From Candidatus Brennerbacteria bacterium RIFOXYC1_FULL_41_11 (lineage in GTDB: Bacteria > Patescibacteriota > Minisyncoccia > UBA6257 > Brennerbacteraceae): DNA of 36,332 nucleotides. A program made the translations under genes and the position numbers. Positions 32,152 through 36,332 of the stretch are shown one piece after another. The DNA lies in contig MHHX01000007.1 in assembly GCA_001817215.1 (NCBI GenBank), positions 24,244-60,575 of the forward strand, in the 5' to 3' direction. Below the pieces are notes generated by a model, which saw only the letters and a program-made list of their open reading frames with translations, was not told the origin of the DNA and made no database searches. The first letter of the stretch is position 1; each line of letters begins with the position of its first letter.

Positions 32152-34386
32152 ATGACGCGAGAGCTGCCGAAAAATTTTATTTCAAAAGACTATGAGGGAA
32201 AACTTTATTCTCTTTGGGAAGAAGCCGGTGTTTTTACGCCTGAGGTTGATAAGAAAAAGCAGCCCTTTACAATAATTTTGCCATTGCCGAATGCAAATGA
32301 TCCAATGCATATTGGTCATGCGATGTTTGTGATTCAAGATATTTTAATTCGTTTTCATATTATGAAGGGCGACCCGACGTTGTGGCTTCCCGGATCTGAT
32401 CATGCTGGGATGGAGACGCAGTTTGTTTTTGAAAAACAGCTTGCCAAAGAAGGTAAGAGCCGTTTTGACTACGATCGCGAAACGCTTTTCAAGATGCTGG
32501 CAGAGTTCGTTGAGAAAAATCGTTTGATCAATAAAGATCAGCTCAAAAAACTGGGCTTTGCCCTTGATTGGTCTCGTTACCATTACAGCATGGAGCCGGA
32601 AATCGTGGAGATGGTTTTGGAAACGTTTCGAAAGCTTCATGCCGATGACTTGATCTATCGTGGCGAGAGGGTAGTTCATTTTTGCACTAAATGTGGAACA
32701 TCTTTTTCTGATCTGGAGGTGGTTTATGAGGATCGTGAAGACAAGCTTTTTTACCTTGATTATGGATCGGTAACAATTGCGACCACTCGTCCGGAAACTA
32801 TTTTTGCCGACGTCGCGGTGGCGATTAATCCGAAAAACCTTAAAGCCAAGGAGTTGCTCTCCCAAAAGGCTGTCGTGCCTTTGATCACAAAAAGCATTCT
32901 GATCATTGAAGACGAACTTGTTGATCCTGATTTTGGTACTGGTGCTTTGAAAATCACTCCTGGTCATGATGCGGTTGATTTTGAGGTTGGTACGAAGCAC
33001 GGTCTCGAAACGCTTTCTGTGATTAATCGTTTTGGGAAGATGATAAATGTTCCGGAGAAATATCTTGGCATGAAAGTTTTGGCAGCCAGAGACGCAGTAG
33101 TCTCTGATCTTAAGGCTGGAGGTAAGCTCGTTAAAGAAGAGCCATTGAGACATTCTGTCGGAACCTGCTATAGATGCGGGACAGTGATCGAACCGATGGT
33201 TTTTCCCCAATGGTTCATCACAACAAGGCCATTGGCGGATAAAGCGATCGAGACTGTCCGGAACGGACAAACAGCTATTTTCCCGCAAAAACGTTTTGAA
33301 AAAATGTATTTTGATTGGATGGAAAATATAAAAGACTGGAATATCTCGCGCCAAGTTGTTTGGGGGCCAAGGATTCCGGCCTGGTATTGCCTAGATTGCA
33401 ATGACTCAATTCAAGTGAACTTTCTCAACAAAAATAAAGAAGCGATTTCTGGGTTATATAAAGATTTGAAAGACGTCCATCCGTTCGAAGAGATGAAATC
33501 CGGGTTGCAATCGCTATTCGCTTCGAAAGAATCTTCTTATCAGTTACAAGACGGGGCGTGCAGTCATTGTCGTGGTAAGAATGTTTTGCAGGAAACAGAT
33601 ACTTTTGATACTTGGTTTTTGAGCGGTCAGTGGCCGGTCAGCACCCTAAAATCGAATCCCGGCGATCTTGAGTATTTTTATCCGACTAGCATTCTCGATA
33701 CTTTATGGGACATCTTATTTTTCTGGGTTGGCAGGATGATGATGTTGGGAATTTACTTGACCGACAAGGTTCCGTTTAAGATTGTCCACCTGCACGCTCG
33801 GGTAGTTGATAAACACGGCAAGAAAATGTCCAAAAGCAAAGGGAACGTGATTGATCCGTTGCTTATGGTTAATCAATATGGCGCTGATTCTTTGCGCCTA
33901 GCATTAGTAATGGGAGTCGGCCCGGCCAGTGATGTTTCTCTGAGTGATGAAAAAGTCAGGGGAATGAGGAATTTTACGACAAAGCTTTGGAATATTGGCA
34001 GATTTATAGCCACGAGTGATCATGAACTGGGTATTCCGGAGTCTTTGAATGATTTGACCGAGGACGACGAGAAGATAATTAATTCTTTGAATGAGCAAAT
34101 CAAGAGTGTTACTGCCGGTAATGAATGTTTTAGGTTCGGTCAGTCCTCGGAAGATCTTTATCGGTTTATCTGGCATGAGTTCGCTGATTTTTATATTGAA
34201 AGCTCAAAAGAAAGAATTAAGGCCGGAGATAAAGTTGTATTTTCGGTTTTGAATCATGTTTTCTCAACCTGTCTCAAGCTTCTCCATCCATTCATGCCGT
34301 TTGTGACGGAAGCTTTGTGGCAGGAGATGTATTCCGAGAACGGTTCGCTTTTGATTAAAGAACCTTGGCCAAGCATTAAAGATTAA
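32152..34386 (+). CDS. valS: Valyl-tRNA synthetase (compact form)
   Basis: 744 aa; HIGH-type PMHIGHAM, PGSDHAGMETQFVFEK, NISRQVVWGPRIPAW, KKMSKSKGNVIDP; promoter TTGCCG-17-TAAAAT overlaps end of tsaD. Confidence 0.95.
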   Translation: MTRELPKNFISKDYEGKLYSLWEEAGVFTPEVDKKKQPFTIILPLPNANDPMHIGHAMFVIQDILIRFHIMKGDPTLWLPGSDHAGMETQFVFEKQLAKEGKSRFDYDRETLFKMLAEFVEKNRLINKDQLKKLGFALDWSRYHYSMEPEIVEMVLETFRKLHADDLIYRGERVVHFCTKCGTSFSDLEVVYEDREDKLFYLDYGSVTIATTRPETIFADVAVAINPKNLKAKELLSQKAVVPLITKSILIIEDELVDPDFGTGALKITPGHDAVDFEVGTKHGLETLSVINRFGKMINVPEKYLGMKVLAARDAVVSDLKAGGKLVKEEPLRHSVGTCYRCGTVIEPMVFPQWFITTRPLADKAIETVRNGQTAIFPQKRFEKMYFDWMENIKDWNISRQVVWGPRIPAWYCLDCNDSIQVNFLNKNKEAISGLYKDLKDVHPFEEMKSGLQSLFASKESSYQLQDGACSHCRGKNVLQETDTFDTWFLSGQWPVSTLKSNPGDLEYFYPTSILDTLWDILFFWVGRMMMLGIYLTDKVPFKIVHLHARVVDKHGKKMSKSKGNVIDPLLMVNQYGADSLRLALVMGVGPASDVSLSDEKVRGMRNFTTKLWNIGRFIATSDHELGIPESLNDLTEDDEKIINSLNEQIKSVTAGNECFRFGQSSEDLYRFIWHEFADFYIESSKERIKAGDKVVFSVLNHVFSTCLKLLHPFMPFVTEALWQEMYSENGSLLIKEPWPSIKD

Positions 34387-34437
34387 TTTTTGATGCAGAA
34401 TTATGAATCTTGAATTAAGAATCTAGTTTTAACTTTT

Positions 34438-34465
34438 TCAGCCAGAGGCTGATCCGCCTTTGGCG
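34438..34465. repeat. Two adjacent short hairpins in intergenic spacer
   Basis: TCAGCC aga GGCTGA tc CGCC ttt GGCG. Confidence 0.6.
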
Positions 34466-34499
34466 AAGACATTTGATTTTTGACCTTTGAATTATTACC

Positions 34500-35216
34500 A
34501 TGTTTGCTTTTTTCATCATTGTTTTCAGCGTTATTCCGAACTTTATCTGGCTTTATTTTTATTTAAAACAAGACCCGCATCCTGAACCGCCACCTTTTTT
34601 GATCTTGGCATTTTTTCTTGGCATTTTTTCGACCATGGTGGCGCTTGGGGCTGGCTTCGGTCTTCTGAAATTAACTGGCATTTTTTCAGGATTGTCAGAA
34701 GTCATGATCCAGAGCTCTTTTTGGTTTATGTTTCTTGGCGTGGCGTTTGTTGAGGAGCTGGCAAAGTTTTTAATGATGTTTTTTCTTTTGCGCAAAAATT
34801 TTGTTTTTGACGAGCCGATCGATGCACTGATCTATTCTGTCGTGATTGCTCTTGGCTTTGCTTTTGTTGAGAACATTGTCTATCTGGTTTCGGTTTTCAA
34901 CCAATTCCCGCAGGATCTATCGCAGATGGCTTATTTTGTGTCGTTGAGATTCATTGGTGCGAATTTTTTGCATACTTTGTGCTCGGGTTTGGTGGGTTAT
35001 TTTTGGGCGACTGGTATTGTCAGGCATCGGAATCCTTCAAGGTTGTTTCTGGGAATTTTTCTTGCAACTGCAATTCATGGATTGTTCAATTTCAGTCTTG
35101 TTGTCCTGGGCATGCCTTTTTATGTTATTTCTGTGGTTCTTTTGTTTATTTTGGGGTTATTTTTACTGCGTGACGCCGAGACACTACGTCATCTTAAAAT
35201 CTCTTCTGGTGCTTAA
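34500..35216 (+). CDS. PrsW-like intramembrane metalloprotease (M82)
   Basis: 238 aa; polytopic; EELAKF, ALGFAFVENIVYL, H in NFLHTLCSGLVGYFW, ATAIHGLFN. Confidence 0.88.
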   Translation: MFAFFIIVFSVIPNFIWLYFYLKQDPHPEPPPFLILAFFLGIFSTMVALGAGFGLLKLTGIFSGLSEVMIQSSFWFMFLGVAFVEELAKFLMMFFLLRKNFVFDEPIDALIYSVVIALGFAFVENIVYLVSVFNQFPQDLSQMAYFVSLRFIGANFLHTLCSGLVGYFWATGIVRHRNPSRLFLGIFLATAIHGLFNFSLVVLGMPFYVISVVLLFILGLFLLRDAETLRHLKISSGA

Positions 35217-35265
35217 TCTTCCGCGAGTGATATAATTAACTAGAGATTAATTTTTTATTTGTTTT

Positions 35266-35664
35266 ATGGTTTTTAGTAAAAAGAAAAATAAAGAAACAAA
35301 AGAATTGTCGACTATTAAAGACGATTCTTTTGCTGAATTAGCAATTGATGTTTTTCAGACTCCTGAAGAAATTATCATACAATCGCCGATTGCCGGGGTG
35401 AAGTCTGAAGAGGTTGACGTTTCCATCGAAAACGACATGATCACGATTTCAGGACATCGTCAAAAGCAGCAAATCGTTGACGAGGACAATTATTTTTATC
35501 AAGAATGTTATTGGGGAGGATTTTCAAGAACAATTGGCTTGCCGACGCAGGAAGTTGATATTGAAAAAGCTAAGGCTGATATGGATAACGGCGTTTTGAC
35601 GATCAGAATTCCAAGGGCGGTAAGGGTGAGAACGAGAAAGTTGAAGATTGGATCAAAGGGATAG
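35266..35664 (+). CDS. Hsp20/alpha-crystallin family small heat-shock protein
   Basis: 132 aa; ELAIDVFQTPEEIIIQSPIAGVKSEEVDVSIENDMITISGHR...YFYQECYWGGFSRTIGLP..MDNGVLTIRIPRA. Confidence 0.93.
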   Translation: MVFSKKKNKETKELSTIKDDSFAELAIDVFQTPEEIIIQSPIAGVKSEEVDVSIENDMITISGHRQKQQIVDEDNYFYQECYWGGFSRTIGLPTQEVDIEKAKADMDNGVLTIRIPRAVRVRTRKLKIGSKG

Positions 35665-35681
35665 TTTAGAAACCAGTTAAT

Positions 35682-35708
35682 CAAAAAACTCCTAATCGGA
35701 GTTTTTTG
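35682..35708. terminator. Bidirectional intrinsic terminator
   Basis: CAAAAAACTCC taatc GGAGTTTTTTG between convergent genes. Confidence 0.88.
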
Positions 35709-35928
35709 ATTTCATCATGCCGATCAGGCCAATAATGATCCAGACTATTTGTAGCGCCAAAATGGCAAAAGCTTGTTTTGAATAGGCATTTACACTCAAC
35801 ATCAACGCTCCGAAAATATTGATGAGCTGGTATTTTAAGTCTGTCTCTTCAATTTTATTCGTTTGCAAAAGATAGTAGGCAAGAATAATTAACCCGCTAC
35901 CAAACCATCCGATTATTTCAACAATCAT
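35692..35928 (-). CDS. Small membrane protein, CBU_0592-like
   Basis: MIVEIIGWFGSGLIILAYYLLQTNKIEETDLKYQLINIFGALMLSVNAYSKQAFAILALQIVWIIIGLIGMM. Track start 35982 overlaps a tRNA, so the internal ATG at 35928 is preferred. Confidence 0.78.
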   Translation of the reverse strand: MIVEIIGWFGSGLIILAYYLLQTNKIEETDLKYQLINIFGALMLSVNAYSKQAFAILALQIVWIIIGLIGMMKSKNSD

Positions 35929-35974
35929 TGGTTTTTTGAAGCTTTTTAATCTATATTGAGTATATATTAATTTT

Positions 35975-36046
35975 GCCCCCATAGCTCAATGGACAGAGCG
36001 TTGGTCTTCGGAACCAAAGATCGGGGTTCGATCCCTCGTGGGGGTA
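35975..36046 (+). tRNA. tRNA-Arg (TCG)
   Basis: GCCCCCATAGCTCAATGGACAGAGCG, anticodon arm TTGGT CTTCGGA ACCAA, T loop TTCGATC, acceptor TGGGGGT. Confidence 0.93.
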
Positions 36047-36052
36047 CACGGA

Positions 36053-36093
36053 GGATTTCTGTCAGGAGTGAATCGGCCCCTGGTTGCAAATCC
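36053..36093 (+). promoter_or_regulatory. Nested hairpin between tRNA-Arg and cca
   Basis: GGATTT-ctgt-CAGG-agtgaatcggcc-CCTG-gttgc-AAATCC. Confidence 0.45.
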
Positions 36094-36112
36094 TTACGGG
36101 AGCATCAAAATT

Positions 36113-36332
36113 GTGTCTAATTTATTAATTAAAATTCCAGAAGAAGTCATTACCGTAGCAAGAAGTCTTTCGCGTGTTGGTTTTTCAGTCTATCTTGTCG
36201 GTGGCTGGCTTAGGGATGCTTTGTTGAGAAGAGAGTCGGCTAGCGCGCCAGACTTGGCAACCAACGCTTTGCCAGAGGAAATTCAAAAAATATTTCCCGA
36301 CAGTGTTTATGAAAATGAGTTCGGTACTGTTT
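36113..36332 (+). CDS. cca: CCA-adding enzyme / tRNA nucleotidyltransferase (partial, runs off window)
   Basis: GTG start; VSNLLIKIPEEVITVARSLSRVGFSVYLVGGWLRDALLRRESASAPDLATNALPEEIQKIFPDSVYENEFGTV. Confidence 0.9.
   Translation, partial: MSNLLIKIPEEVITVARSLSRVGFSVYLVGGWLRDALLRRESASAPDLATNALPEEIQKIFPDSVYENEFGTV

Noticed and set aside
32344-33354. 336-aa ORF antisense to valS
   Set aside because: Shadow of the clearly coding valS frame; low-information, His/Arg/Phe-rich composition and no recognisable domain.
35216-35266. CIRCE/HrcA element upstream of hsp20
   Set aside because: No TTAGCACTC-N9-GAGTGCTAA inverted repeat in the leader.
1-36332. CRISPR array, IS element, integrase or phage genes
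   Set aside because: No regularly spaced direct repeats, no transposase or integrase-like ORFs seen.
1-36332. TGA recoding (as in Gracilibacteria/SR1)
   Set aside because: Several conserved genes end at TGA at the expected C-terminus (e.g. uvrD) and no conserved protein is interrupted by TGA.

Overview
This 36.3 kb window looks like a Patescibacteria/CPR (Parcubacteria-like) chromosome segment. That is an inference from compact synthetases, few Shine-Dalgarno (SD) sites in core genes, a characteristic T4SS-like locus, and tRNAs without encoded CCA plus a cca gene. TGA is used as stop. Housekeeping genes: HU (partial), S1-domain protein, UvrD/PcrA helicase, rsmA, YraN, ROK kinase, thrS, tsaD, valS, PrsW-like protease, Hsp20, cca (partial) and five tRNAs (Lys-CTT, Leu-TAG, Val-TAC, Glu-TTC, Arg-TCG). 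A T4SS-like/secretion locus spans about 4.2-23.0 kb (VirB6/TrbL-like, PrgI, TraC-like, VirB4, and a VirB2-like/lytic-transglycosylase-like fusion). A separate VirB2/TrbC-like pilin lies at 27.2-27.5 kb. The locus is interrupted by a 3 kb regulatory/membrane cassette at about 10.4-13.6 kb. Main findings: (1) a complete transcription attenuator upstream of thrS, with an apparently leaderless peptide MQQLTTTTAS*, a rho-independent terminator and a 12-bp competing antiterminator; (2) an HTH-GHKL ATPase overlapping a STAS-like (DUF4325) gene, with a promoter overlapped by paired GTTAA..TTAAC sites, resembling a sigma-less partner switch; (3) a second copy of a C-terminal peptide (TNFGLSKPDSD) beyond a stop codon, conserved in protein but not at synonymous sites, at the cassette edge; (4) a probable VirB2-VirB1 fusion; (5) several orphan small-ORF transcription units and large palindromes. 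All calls are from reading the sequence; no database search was run.
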